Assembly (NCBI GenBank): GCA_963724735.1
Contig: CAVRVX010000030.1
Span: 1-64,000, forward strand
Source: Rhodoplanes sp963724735
Lineage (GTDB): Bacteria; Pseudomonadota; Alphaproteobacteria; Rhizobiales; Xanthobacteraceae
Reading direction: 5' to 3'
Length of the DNA stretch: 64,000 bases
In this document: piece by piece, positions 1 through 8,190 of the stretch
How positions within the stretch are numbered: position 1 is the stretch's first letter
How the letters are laid out: every line of letters begins with the position of its first letter
Program-made: the position numbers and the translations under genes
The notes under the pieces: model-generated
The model's database searches: none
The model's input: only the letters and a program-made list of their open reading frames with translations
What the model was told of the DNA's origin: nothing

Positions 1-35
1 CGCTCTTCTTCTTTATATTGCTCGCTCCGGTCAGA

Positions 36-899
36 CTAGAAGCAGATATTGGTGACGACGTTTCCGGCCTTGTCCTTGATCACATAAGGACATTGCACGC
101 GCTTGAGCGCGGCCTTGGCCTCTTCGTTACCGAGCGCCGCCGCCCGCTCGAAATAGGCCTTGGCGGCGCTTGTGTCCTTTGGTCCGCCGCGCCCGTTCTG
201 CGCGAAGGCGCCCATCCGCTCCAAGGCGGCGGGATGATTCTGCGCCGCCGCCTTTTCGAACAAGGCCCGTGCGGCCGCATCGTCTTTCGGCCCGCCGATG
301 CCGTCGGCGAGCATCATGCCGAGCTGATACTGCGCGTCCGCCGAATTCGCCTCGGCCGCTTTCGAAAGCAAGGCGCGGGTCTTGACGGGATCCGAGGGCG
401 CGCCGTCATTCTCGGACAGCGCGGCGAGGTTGGTGGCGCCGCGGGGATTGCCGCCCGCGGCGGCCTGCTCGAACAGCTTGCGCGCCTGGGCTTCGTCCTT
501 GGCGATGCCCGACCCCGTCCCGAGCAGCACGCCGAGTTCGACCATCGCCGACGTGCTCCCTTTGTCGGCCGCCTTGCGGTAGGCGCTGATCGCTTCCGGC
601 AATTGCTTGTTGGCGGCGTAGGCGCGGCCGAGCTGGTAAAGCGCGCGGCGCGATCCGGCCGCCGCGACTTTGCAGAACTTGATCGCCGTCGCGATGTCGG
701 ATGGCGCGATCTCGGCGGCGCCGTTGACGTCAGCCGGCTTGTCCGGATCGGTGGGGTCGGCCGCGAGCCGGTCGCAGAGCACGAGATCGGCTGACTGCGC
801 GCGCGCCGACGAACGAACGACAGAGTCCGGCGCCAGCAGCCCGATGGCGACGCTGCAAGCGATCGGAAATGCAACCAGTCGTCCAGTCATGTTGACCAT
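36..899 (-). CDS. Sel1-repeat (tetratricopeptide-like) exported protein
   Basis: Secreted or periplasmic protein of 287 residues built of Sel1 repeats, which fold as alpha-helical solenoids and usually mediate protein-protein contacts; the partner is unknown. The start at 899 is chosen because an AGGA box lies about 8 bases upstream and because it is followed by a signal-peptide-like stretch (hydrophobic run near residues 10-25, then SSARAQS). Four or more repeats of the type ALxxLGxxYxxGxGxxKDxxxAxxxFxxAAxxG follow from about residue 85 to 265. Two cysteines close the C-terminus (CPYVIKDKAG...NICF), a possible disulfide pair. An open frame continues about 200 bases upstream but looks non-coding. 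It stands alone, convergent with nothing recognisable at the window edge. Confidence 0.85.
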   Translation of the reverse strand: MVNMTGRLVAFPIACSVAIGLLAPDSVVRSSARAQSADLVLCDRLAADPTDPDKPADVNGAAEIAPSDIATAIKFCKVAAAGSRRALYQLGRAYAANKQLPEAISAYRKAADKGSTSAMVELGVLLGTGSGIAKDEAQARKLFEQAAAGGNPRGATNLAALSENDGAPSDPVKTRALLSKAAEANSADAQYQLGMMLADGIGGPKDDAAARALFEKAAAQNHPAALERMGAFAQNGRGGPKDTSAAKAYFERAAALGNEEAKAALKRVQCPYVIKDKAGNVVTNICF

Positions 900-1186
900 G
901 CCGATGTCCTGCGAAACGCTCTTGTGACGGCCTTCCTGCGAATGAACGAGCCAGGCTGTGGCCCGCGCCGGCGCGGCCGCGCTCCGCCTATTTTTAGCGG
1001 ATGGTGCGATGTCGCGCCACCGAGCAAGGAATCCACGCGTCGCAACTCGTCTGAAGGGTTGGCGTGGGAGCGCGAAAGACTTTTCCCTTGCCGCCATGAT
1101 CGCCTATCGTGATCCATATGGCTCGGTGGAATCGAGCGTCTCGATCCGCGGGCGCACGCGCAAATCGCAGCACCAGGGGAACTGCC

Positions 1187-1627
1187 ATGGCATCGCTCAC
1201 GCTTGCACAAGCCAGCACGATCGTCGACGTCGCATTGCAAAAGGGGCGCGCGACCAACAGCGCTCCGCTCGTCGCCGCGGTGCTCGATGCGGGCGGACAC
1301 CTCGTCGCCTTCAAGCGGGAGGACAAAGTGGGAATCATGCGGTTCGACATCGCCTACGGCAAGGCGTGGGGCGCGCTCGGCATGGGATTCGGTTCGCGTC
1401 AATTGGCGGTGCGCGCCGCGACCAATCCGGTCTTCTTCAGTGCGCTCGCGGTGGCAAGCGGCGGGCGCTTCGTGCCGGTGCCGGGCGGCGTGCTGATCCG
1501 CGATGCCGCAGGCGAGATTATCGGCGCGGTGGGCGTGTCCGGCGACGTCTCCGACCGCGACGAGGAATGCGCTTTGGCGGGCATCGAGGCGGCCGGCCTT
1601 AAGGCCGATCCGGGCGCTCCCCAATAG
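1187..1627 (+). CDS. GlcG/HbpS-like heme-degrading-domain protein
   Basis: 146-residue protein of the GlcG/HbpS family (Pfam DUF336, 'haem-degrading'). Family hallmarks seen: MASLTLAQA start, AAVLDAGGHLVAFKRED, AYGKAWGALGMGF, and the glycine-rich VPGGVLIRDAAGEIIGAVGVSG ending in a DEECA...AGIEA segment. Members are small alpha/beta proteins; some bind heme, others sit in glycolate or diol operons, and the function here is unproven. ATG at 1187 follows CAGGGGAACTGCC, a good ribosome site. It is transcribed divergently from the Sel1 gene and convergently with the ROK-type gene; no operon partner is visible. Confidence 0.85.
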   Translation: MASLTLAQASTIVDVALQKGRATNSAPLVAAVLDAGGHLVAFKREDKVGIMRFDIAYGKAWGALGMGFGSRQLAVRAATNPVFFSALAVASGGRFVPVPGGVLIRDAAGEIIGAVGVSGDVSDRDEECALAGIEAAGLKADPGAPQ

Positions 1628-1674
1628 ACCTCGGAGGCGTTTTTTGGCCGCAGATGGCAGGCGGGGCGCTAGCG

Positions 1675-2751
1675 CTATTCCGCCTTGCGGTTGGTGAAGC
1701 GCGCATTGCCGAGCCCGGTGCCGATCGTGAAGACGCCCCAGTGCTCGACGTCGCGCATGAACGGAACCTGGCTCAGCCCCTGCACGACGGCATCGTTGTG
1801 CATGAGCAGGGAGGTTTCGAAGCCGCCGATCTCCGGAATGGCCTTGTGCAGCGCGCCGGGAAGGTTGAAGCGGGAGCTTTCCCAATTGCCCGGCAGATTC
1901 TGTGCGCCGCGGTCGATCGATCCGTCCGGCTCGATCCGGCCTGGGCAGCCAATGCCAATAAAGGGCGCAAGTCTCAATCCCTCTTTGTCGGCGCGCGCGA
2001 TCAGCCGGCGCAGCATTTCGACGAGGCGTTGCACGGCGTCGTCGCGATTGGGCTTCTCGTCCCCGTGCCGCCACAGATCGAACTTCCACACCTCGGCCTT
2101 GGAGAAATCGGCCGCCTTTTTTTGGTTCAGCCGCACCACGCCCGCGCGGATATTGGTGCCGCCGATATCGACCGCGAGGATTGCATCATGCGCCTGGAAC
2201 ATCCAGGCGGGCGCGAGATGAACGGCCCCGATCAGCCCGGCCTCGTGCGGGTCGTGGCGGATCATCTCGATGTCCACCGTGAGCTTGTCCGCCTTGAGCT
2301 TGTCCACCTTGAGGAGCACGGACGCGCGCCCGATCGCGAGCTCGCCGACCCGGCCGCTGCGCAAACCTCCGCCGATGACGATCCGCTCGGTGTCCCGCCA
2401 CGGCTTGAACTTGATAAAACGCCGAGTGACCTCGGCGAGCTCCTGGGCGAAATCCTCGATCGCGCCGTGCAGCACGCCCGCCGCTTCGGGCTGCCCCTCC
2501 GCAAGCAGGGTATCCAGCGCCTTCTTGGTCAGCTTGTTGCTTTCCTCGTCCCCGAACGGGTCCTGGTTCAACTCGCGCAGCGGCTTGCGCCATTTGTCGA
2601 TAATGGCGCGGAAGGCCCGCTTGTTGGCGCGGTCGCCGACGAAGCCCTCCTCGTCGGCGAGCTCGACATTGTAACTGTCGACCAGAACGCTGGGCAGCCG
2701 GTCTGCGCCGTGGGTCGCAAGCACCGGTTGGATCGCAGTGGCGTCGGGCAT
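1675..2751 (-). CDS. ROK-family sugar kinase-like protein with circularly permuted motif order
   Basis: 358-residue protein of the ROK (repressor/ORF/kinase) sugar kinase superfamily. The motifs are out of the usual order. The segments that normally end a ROK protein come first: IVIGGG at 124-129 and AGLIGA at 171-176. The segments that normally begin it follow: DIGGTN at 195-200 (phosphate-1 loop), GCPGRI at 268-273, HNDA at 318-321 with the expected catalytic Asp320, and GTGLGN at 344-349 (phosphate-2 loop) only nine residues from the C-terminus. The zinc motif usual after that loop (GH...CxCGxxGCxE) is absent. All ATP-binding and catalytic motifs remain, so it may be an active kinase; substrate unknown. 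The start at 2751 follows GCGGGGGCCTGC; an ATG at 2808 is less likely. Confidence 0.8.
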   Translation of the reverse strand: MPDATAIQPVLATHGADRLPSVLVDSYNVELADEEGFVGDRANKRAFRAIIDKWRKPLRELNQDPFGDEESNKLTKKALDTLLAEGQPEAAGVLHGAIEDFAQELAEVTRRFIKFKPWRDTERIVIGGGLRSGRVGELAIGRASVLLKVDKLKADKLTVDIEMIRHDPHEAGLIGAVHLAPAWMFQAHDAILAVDIGGTNIRAGVVRLNQKKAADFSKAEVWKFDLWRHGDEKPNRDDAVQRLVEMLRRLIARADKEGLRLAPFIGIGCPGRIEPDGSIDRGAQNLPGNWESSRFNLPGALHKAIPEIGGFETSLLMHNDAVVQGLSQVPFMRDVEHWGVFTIGTGLGNARFTNRKAE

Positions 2752-2871
2752 GCAGGCCCCCGCAGTTAAGCCGCCGCGGAGATATGACGTTATCGCCGGG
2801 ACTGCCACCCGACAACCGGAAAGGTCGGGAAAGGTTTCGGCGGCACGGTCTGACAGCTGGGTGATCGCGCT

Positions 2872-3798
2872 TCACCGGGCCGGCCCGTCATCCCCAGCGA
2901 CGATGATCCGGACGGTATCGATGGCGCGCCGGAGCAGTGTCTCGGACGCTTCGACCGTGCGGAAGGCGGCATGGGCGGTGATGGTCACGTTTTCGCGGCG
3001 CGCGAGGGGATGGTCGGGCGCAAGCGGCTCGCCGTGGAACACGTCCAGCCCGGCATGGCGCAGCCGCCCGTCGCTCAGAGCCGCGATCAAGGCCGCTTCG
3101 TCGACAAGCGCCGCCCGCGCGGTATTGATCAGGATGGCGCCGGGCTTCACGCGAGCGAGCCGCTCGGCGTCGATCAGGCCGCGGGTCTCGTCGTTGAGAA
3201 CGAGATGAAGCGAAATCACGTCGGCGCGCGCAAGCAGCGTGTCGAGGTCGACCAAAGCGATGTCGTTCCCCGGGCGCGGCGTGCGGTTCCAGGCGATCAC
3301 CTCCATTCCGATTCCCGTGGCGATGCGCGCGACCTCGCGCCCGATGCCGCCGAGGCCGACAATGCCGAGCGTCTTGCCGAACAGCTGCATGCCCTCGGCC
3401 GGTTGCCACGTGCCGGCGCGCACCTCGCGATCCATCCGCGCAACCTCGCGCGCACAGGCGAACAGCAGCGCGATCGTGTGCTCCGCCACCGCCGTGTCGC
3501 CGTAGCCCTTGATCGTGTGCACCGTGATCCCGAGCTCGCGCAGAGCGGCGATGTCCATATAGCTCGCCGCGCCGGTGCCCAGGAACACGACATGCTTGAG
3601 ATCGCGGCATTGCGCGATCGGCTCGGTCGGCAGATAGGAATGGTCGTCGAGCACGATCGCGTAGCCGGAAAGCAGGCGCGACAAGTCGGCGCTCGTAAAG
3701 GGCGTCGTGTTCACGGCGATGGGCGGGTCATCGGCGCGATGCGCCCGCATGAAAATCGGTTCGAGCTGCTGGTTGCAATCGATGAACAGCGATCTCAT
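2872..3798 (-). CDS. D-isomer-specific 2-hydroxyacid dehydrogenase
   Basis: 308-residue NAD(P)-dependent dehydrogenase that should interconvert a 2-hydroxyacid and its 2-oxoacid. The Rossmann glycine motif GLGGIG is at 148-153. The three catalytic residues of the family are in place: Arg228 in NTARAA, Glu257 in DVFHGEP, and His276 in ITAHAAF. The N-terminal substrate domain includes the conserved GTGAASYMDIAAL and GYGDTAVAEHTIALLFA segments. It reads in the same direction as the ROK-type gene downstream, 120 bases apart, so the two could be co-transcribed. Exact substrate (glycerate, phosphoglycerate-like, formate-like) cannot be told from sequence alone. Confidence 0.9.
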   Translation of the reverse strand: MRSLFIDCNQQLEPIFMRAHRADDPPIAVNTTPFTSADLSRLLSGYAIVLDDHSYLPTEPIAQCRDLKHVVFLGTGAASYMDIAALRELGITVHTIKGYGDTAVAEHTIALLFACAREVARMDREVRAGTWQPAEGMQLFGKTLGIVGLGGIGREVARIATGIGMEVIAWNRTPRPGNDIALVDLDTLLARADVISLHLVLNDETRGLIDAERLARVKPGAILINTARAALVDEAALIAALSDGRLRHAGLDVFHGEPLAPDHPLARRENVTITAHAAFRTVEASETLLRRAIDTVRIIVAGDDGPAR

Positions 3799-3898
3799 TC
3801 GGTCGTTGCCGTGTTTGAAAGGTTCCGCGTGTCGCCGTTCCTCGGTGATAGTATAACGCTTGGTCCCCGCCTATATCGAAGGCGATGACGGAGGCCGA

Positions 3899-4540
3899 AT
3901 GAGCGCCCGTTGCTGCCACGATTGCGAGGGACCTGACGCCGCGCGCGACGCGTCCTATCGGCGCGTCTTGTGGCTTGTCCTGGCGGTCAACGCCGCGATG
4001 TTCGCGGTGGAGATCGGAGCGGGGCTCGCGGCCGGATCGGCGTCGCTCCAGGCGGACGCCTTGGACTTCCTGGGCGACGCTGCGAATTACGCGATCAGCC
4101 TGCTCGTCGTCGGCCTCGCGCTGCGCTACCGCGCCTCCGCCGCGCTTCTCAAAGGGGCAAGCATGGGCGTGTTCGCCGCATGGGTGATCGGCGTGATCGG
4201 CTGGCACGCCTGGCACGGCGCCCTGCCGAACGCCGTCACCATGAGCGCCGTCGGCATTGCCGCGCTCGTCGCCAACGCCGGCTCCTTCGCGCTGCTGTGG
4301 GCATTCCGAAACGGCGATTCGAATATGCGGTCGGCGTGGATTTGCACCCGCAACGACGTGCTCGGGAACCTCGCGGTCCTGGCTGCGGCGCTCGGCGTGT
4401 TCGGCACGGGCGCCGGCTGGCCGGACACGGTCGTCGCCGCGATCATGGCGAGCCTCGCCCTGCAAGGGGCCGCCGTCGTGATCCGCCAGGCCGTCCGCGA
4501 GCTTCGCGTGTCCGCCGCGCTTCCGGTCGCCGCCGAATAG
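3899..4540 (+). CDS. Short cation diffusion facilitator (CDF) transporter
   Basis: 213-residue integral membrane protein of the cation efflux (CDF) family, expected to export Zn2+, Co2+ or a similar divalent ion. Six membrane segments are visible. The metal site in the second segment is present (SASLQADALDFLGDAANY, DxxxD type). In the fifth segment the usual HxxxD is CTRND, that is Cys-x-x-x-Asp, which may change metal preference. The C-terminal cytoplasmic metallochaperone-like domain of typical CDFs is missing, and the N-terminus starts MSARCCHDCEG, a possible metal-binding cysteine/histidine cluster. ATG at 3899 is preceded by GGAGG at 3890-3894, overruling an upstream in-frame start. Confidence 0.85.
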   Translation: MSARCCHDCEGPDAARDASYRRVLWLVLAVNAAMFAVEIGAGLAAGSASLQADALDFLGDAANYAISLLVVGLALRYRASAALLKGASMGVFAAWVIGVIGWHAWHGALPNAVTMSAVGIAALVANAGSFALLWAFRNGDSNMRSAWICTRNDVLGNLAVLAAALGVFGTGAGWPDTVVAAIMASLALQGAAVVIRQAVRELRVSAALPVAAE

Positions 4541-4633
4541 CTGTTGTCTTCGACGGCAATTGCGCACGCAAACTCTTGCCCGAAATCCCGCGCAGTGTTG
4601 ATGTTTCCGTAGCGTTGATTTGGGGAGGCGTCC

Positions 4634-5473
4634 ATGCGGCTTGCGAGCTATGTCACCCGCGGCCGTTCCGGGTTTGGCGCGGTCGTCGGAAACGGCGTCG
4701 TCGATATGCGGCTGCGGTTCGGCCCGAGGTTCACCAGCCTGATCGACGTCTTACGCGAGGATGCGCTCGCCGAGGTCCAGGCGGCGCTCGCGGGCGTGCG
4801 TCCCGATTATCCGTTGGCCGAGGTCGAACTGCTGCGCCCGGTCGTACAGCCGGAAAAGATCATCTGCGTCGGAAACAATTACGCCGGCGCGGGCGAGCCA
4901 ATCGCGCCGGCGAAATACCCCAACCTGTTCTTTCGCACGCCCGGGTCCCTCGTCGGCCATTTGCAGCCGATCCTGCGGCCGCCGGAATCGGAGCAGCTCG
5001 ACTGCGAAGGCGAGATCGCCCTGGTGATCGGCCGCGAGGGGCGCCGCATCCCGGGCGAGCAGGCATTCGACTACGTCGCCGGCTACACGCTGTGCAACGA
5101 AGGCACGGTGCGCGACTGGATGCAGCATAACGCGCGCAACATCACTCCGGGCAAGAACTTCGACGCTTCGGGCAGTCTCGGCCCCTGGCTGGTCACCACC
5201 GACGAGATCGATCCTTCGCGGCCGCTGCGGCTGAGCATGCGGGTGAACGGAGAGCTGCGCCAGGACGACACCACCGCCAGCATGATTTTCGGGTTCGCCG
5301 ACCTGATCGACTATATCAGCCGCTTCACAACGCTGAAGCCGGGCGACGTGATCGTCACCGGCACGCCTGCGGGCGCCGGCATGCCGCCGCGCTACCTGCG
5401 GTCGGGTGACGTGGTTGAGATTGCGGTGCCGGAGATCGGCGTTCTGCGCAACACGGTGATCGACGAACCATGA
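4634..5473 (+). CDS. Fumarylacetoacetate hydrolase (FAH) family protein
   Basis: 279-residue FAH-superfamily enzyme. These metal-dependent enzymes cleave C-C bonds, hydrate or decarboxylate 2-oxo/2,4-dioxo acids in aromatic and sugar-acid breakdown. Residues fitting the metal site are Glu125 and Glu127 in DCEGEIALVIG and Asp161 in NEGTVRDWM; KNFDASGSLGPW and the GDVIVTGTPAGAG signature near the C-terminus are also family hallmarks. ATG at 4634 follows GGGGAGGCGTCC. The stop overlaps the start of the shikimate dehydrogenase by four bases (ATGA), so the pair is translationally coupled, which suggests both act on the same hydroaromatic or 2-oxoacid route. Substrate cannot be fixed. Confidence 0.9.
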   Translation: MRLASYVTRGRSGFGAVVGNGVVDMRLRFGPRFTSLIDVLREDALAEVQAALAGVRPDYPLAEVELLRPVVQPEKIICVGNNYAGAGEPIAPAKYPNLFFRTPGSLVGHLQPILRPPESEQLDCEGEIALVIGREGRRIPGEQAFDYVAGYTLCNEGTVRDWMQHNARNITPGKNFDASGSLGPWLVTTDEIDPSRPLRLSMRVNGELRQDDTTASMIFGFADLIDYISRFTTLKPGDVIVTGTPAGAGMPPRYLRSGDVVEIAVPEIGVLRNTVIDEP

Positions 5474-6321
5474 ACGGGCGCCTGCCGGGTGCGCCGGCCG
5501 CCTGCGTGATCGGCTGGCCGGCGGCGCATTCGCGGTCTCCGCTGATCCACCGCTACTGGCTGAGGACTTACGGCATTTCCGGCGACTACCGGGCGGAAAC
5601 CGTGCCGCCGGACGCGTTCGCGGACTTCGTGCGCAGCCTCGCAAGCCGCGGCTATGTCGGGGCCAATGTCACCGTTCCGCACAAGGCGGCGGCGCTCGCG
5701 CTCTCGGAGCCGGATGCGCGCGCGCAGGCGATCGGCGCGGCGAACACGCTGTGGCTCGAGGACGGCGGGCTGCGCTCGACCAACACGGACGCGGAGGGGT
5801 TCATCGCCAATCTCGACGCATCGACGCCGGGCTGGGACAAGGAGACCGAAGCGGCGCTCGTGCTCGGCGCCGGCGGGGCGGCCCGCGCCGTCGTGTTCGG
5901 GCTGCTCGAGCGCGGCGTGCCGCGCGTCCTCATCGCCAATCGAACCGCACCCCGCGCCGAGGCGCTTGCGGAAGCGTTCGGAAGTGCGGTGGAGCGGGTG
6001 CGCTGGGATCAGGTCAGCGAACGGCTTGCCGAGACGCAGCTCTTGGTCAACACCACGACGCTCGGCATGACCGGGCAGCCGCCTTTGACGATTGCGCTCG
6101 ACCGCCTGCCGGCCGACGCCGTCGTCGCCGATCTTGTCTATGTCCCGCTCGAAACGGCGCTGCTCGCCGCCGCCCGCGCGCGCGGCCTGCGCTGCGCCGA
6201 CGGTCTCGGCATGCTGCTGCATCAGGCGGTGCGCGGCTTTTCCCTGTGGTTCGGCGTGCGCCCTGACGTAACGCGCGAATTGCGGGCGCTGATCGAGGCC
6301 GATCTTGTCGGCGCCATTTGA
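5470..6321 (+). CDS. aroE: Shikimate/quinate dehydrogenase-like protein
   Basis: 283-residue NADP-dependent dehydrogenase of the AroE family (3-dehydroshikimate to shikimate). Substrate-binding SRSPLIH is at 21-27, catalytic Lys72 lies in ANVTVPHK, its partner Asp107 in TNTDAEGF, and the nucleotide loop GAGGAA is at 133-138. It overlaps the FAH gene by four bases. Biosynthetic aroE of Rhizobiales usually lies beside coaE and dnaQ; its position here beside a degradative FAH enzyme suggests a paralogue for quinate/shikimate-type breakdown. That is inference from context. Codon use is like its neighbours, and the HEPN pseudogene region begins just downstream. Confidence 0.85.
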   Translation: MNGRLPGAPAACVIGWPAAHSRSPLIHRYWLRTYGISGDYRAETVPPDAFADFVRSLASRGYVGANVTVPHKAAALALSEPDARAQAIGAANTLWLEDGGLRSTNTDAEGFIANLDASTPGWDKETEAALVLGAGGAARAVVFGLLERGVPRVLIANRTAPRAEALAEAFGSAVERVRWDQVSERLAETQLLVNTTTLGMTGQPPLTIALDRLPADAVVADLVYVPLETALLAAARARGLRCADGLGMLLHQAVRGFSLWFGVRPDVTRELRALIEADLVGAI

Positions 6322-6334
6322 GAGTTTGAATCAC

Positions 6335-6470
6335 GGCCCTATGGCCAACCTCAACGCGGTTTCTGCTGTTGGCCGCAAGCCTAAAGGTCGCTTTCGGGGC
6401 AAAGCGGATATGAACCGGCAAGGAAGATCGGCTAAGTCGGTCGAAATTGACCCCCGAGCAGACATTCGCT
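6335..6470. repeat. Dispersed alphaproteobacterial intergenic repeat (copy 1)
   Basis: The stretch containing GGTCGCTTTCGGGGCAAAGC resembles the one at about 10520-10570 containing CATTTTCGGAGCAAAGCG. Read on the minus strand both would encode the RFAPKAT/RFAPKMT type peptide that is widely mis-annotated as short proteins in Bradyrhizobium-like genomes. I treat it as non-coding repeat, not a gene. Exact ends are uncertain. Confidence 0.5.
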
Positions 6471-6924
6471 GCGGCCGGCTTCGAGGGGTGCAAAGAGTTG
6501 AAAGCAAGTATTATGAATTGAACGAGTTGGAACTCGTGCACTATGCACCGGCTGGCTCGATTGTCGAAAAGTGCCGGAGGCATTCACCCAGAGACATCGC
6601 GAAGCCGGTAAGTTGTATGACCTCGAAAACTTCGGACTCGGACCGCTTGGCGGCAATGGAGCAGCCCCGAAAAGAGTTTCTGCGCTATTTGGAGTTATTC
6701 GAGGCTGCTTTCGATGAATTGCATGGTGCGGTCATGAAACAGGTGCATACGCCGCGTGCGCACATCCGCCCGCACCACGACTATCCTGTCATGTCCCTGC
6801 TGCACAGTGGCTTTCCATCATTCGATGAGGCAGGGTTTTATCGGGAGAGCACGCCGCGCGACTACGTTGGAATGGTTCAACCTCGCAGTCTCGGCGCGCT
6901 TCTGGCGGGAGACGTATTTCCTAA

Positions 6925-7820
6925 GAGTCCGTTTGAGAATGCATTTTAGTGAGCGATCCGTCTGAGCAGGAGGCTTCCGAGGGCGACGTGGATCATGGCC
7001 TTGGAGACGTCGATGCGCTGCTCGTAATCGCGCACGAGCCGCCGCCACCGCGTCATCCAACCGAAGGTCCGTTCGACGACCCACCGGCGCGGCAAGACCT
7101 TGAAGCCGGGTTCATTGTCGATGCGGCGAACGATCTCGACGACGAAATCCTTGAACGCCGCTTTGTCCATAAGCTTGCGTCGGTCGTAGGCGCCGTCGGC
7201 GAACAGGTGTTTGATCCAGGGCCAACGCTTGCGGATGGCGTCGAGGATCGTCTGCGCTCCCGCCGAATTGGCGATGTCCGCCGTCGTCAGGTTGACCATG
7301 AGAAGCCGTCCATCCGTGTCGACCGCAATGTGGCGCTTGCGTCCGTGGATCTTCTTGCCGGCGTCGTAGCCGCGGGCCTTGGCGGCCGGCGCTTTCACCG
7401 ATTGGCTGTCGACCACGCCGGCGGTCGGGCTCGCCTCCCGCCCGGCCCGCTCGCGGTCGATCATCAGCGCCACGTCGTGGATCGTCTCGAACAGGAAACG
7501 GCGCATGAAGCGGCGGAACCACCAATAAACCGTCTGCCAGGGCGGAAAATCCTTCGGCAGCATCCGCCAGCCGCAGCCCGCCCGCGCGATGTAGCGGATC
7601 GCGTTCAACACCTCGCGCATGTCCACGCCGGGCTTGCGTCCTTGTCTCGCCGGCTTCGGCAAGAATGGAACGATCCGCTCCCACTCCTCGTCAGTGAGAT
7701 CGGTGGGATAACGCTTGGTCTTCTTCTCGATTCTGGCCATCCGGCCGCGATTCGCTCGGGTCCACATCCCAAGCTTGAATCACGCCAGGAGCCCCTTCAC
7801 AACCATTCTCAAACAGTCTC
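6925..7820 (-). mobile_element. IS5-family insertion sequence (IS1031-like group), complete
   Basis: 896-base element. Imperfect 17-base terminal inverted repeats: GAGTCCGTTTGAGAATG at the left and GAGACTGTTTGAGAATG (reverse complement) at the right. A 3-base direct repeat TAA flanks it (6922-6924 and 7821-7823), matching the TNA target duplication of this IS5 subgroup. It carries one uninterrupted transposase gene. It lies inside the HEPN gene, whose frame is restored exactly when it is removed. Confidence 0.9.
6946..7740 (-). CDS. IS5-family transposase
   Basis: 264-residue DDE transposase in a single frame, apparently intact. The N-terminal helix-turn-helix region begins MARIEKKTKRYPTDLTDEEW. 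The catalytic acids are recognisable: Asp in GVVDSQSVK, Asp in FADGAYD, and Glu in VVERTFGWMTRWRR. ATG at 7740 is taken as start because family members begin there; an in-frame ATG at 7767 exists. Some related IS5 elements make transposase by frameshifting between two frames, but here no shift is needed. Confidence 0.9.
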   Translation of the reverse strand: MARIEKKTKRYPTDLTDEEWERIVPFLPKPARQGRKPGVDMREVLNAIRYIARAGCGWRMLPKDFPPWQTVYWWFRRFMRRFLFETIHDVALMIDRERAGREASPTAGVVDSQSVKAPAAKARGYDAGKKIHGRKRHIAVDTDGRLLMVNLTTADIANSAGAQTILDAIRKRWPWIKHLFADGAYDRRKLMDKAAFKDFVVEIVRRIDNEPGFKVLPRRWVVERTFGWMTRWRRLVRDYEQRIDVSKAMIHVALGSLLLRRIAH

Positions 7821-8190
7821 TAAGCTCAGCTTTCCAAAGGGTGCCGAACTCGCATCCTTCCTGCGAACTCATGACATCGGCGAGAGGCTGAATCTAAATC
7901 AGTTTGGTACGAGGGTTCGGTTTCAGATTGGCCCGTCGATCAATTGGTTGGCGATGCTGTGGAGCGATACATACATCTCCATGGGCTCAACGCTCCCGTC
8001 GAAGCCAAACGTCGTACGGCGGTTATTCTACCTCTAGTGCTCGGAACCATTTACCGAAGTTTCGACCTCAGACTGGTCGTTCCCATCACGATGACACACT
8101 TTGAGGTGGACCATTTCCCACTTACCGAAACAGCCTACATTGCACGGATGCCGAAGAAGCTCCAGTTGGGAAGAGCACGAATGAGCACGC

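Noticed and set aside
6305..6610. Protein-coding extension upstream of the HEPN gene
   Set aside because: It overlaps the aroE end and a dispersed repeat; the residues match the RFAPKxT repeat type, not a protein domain.
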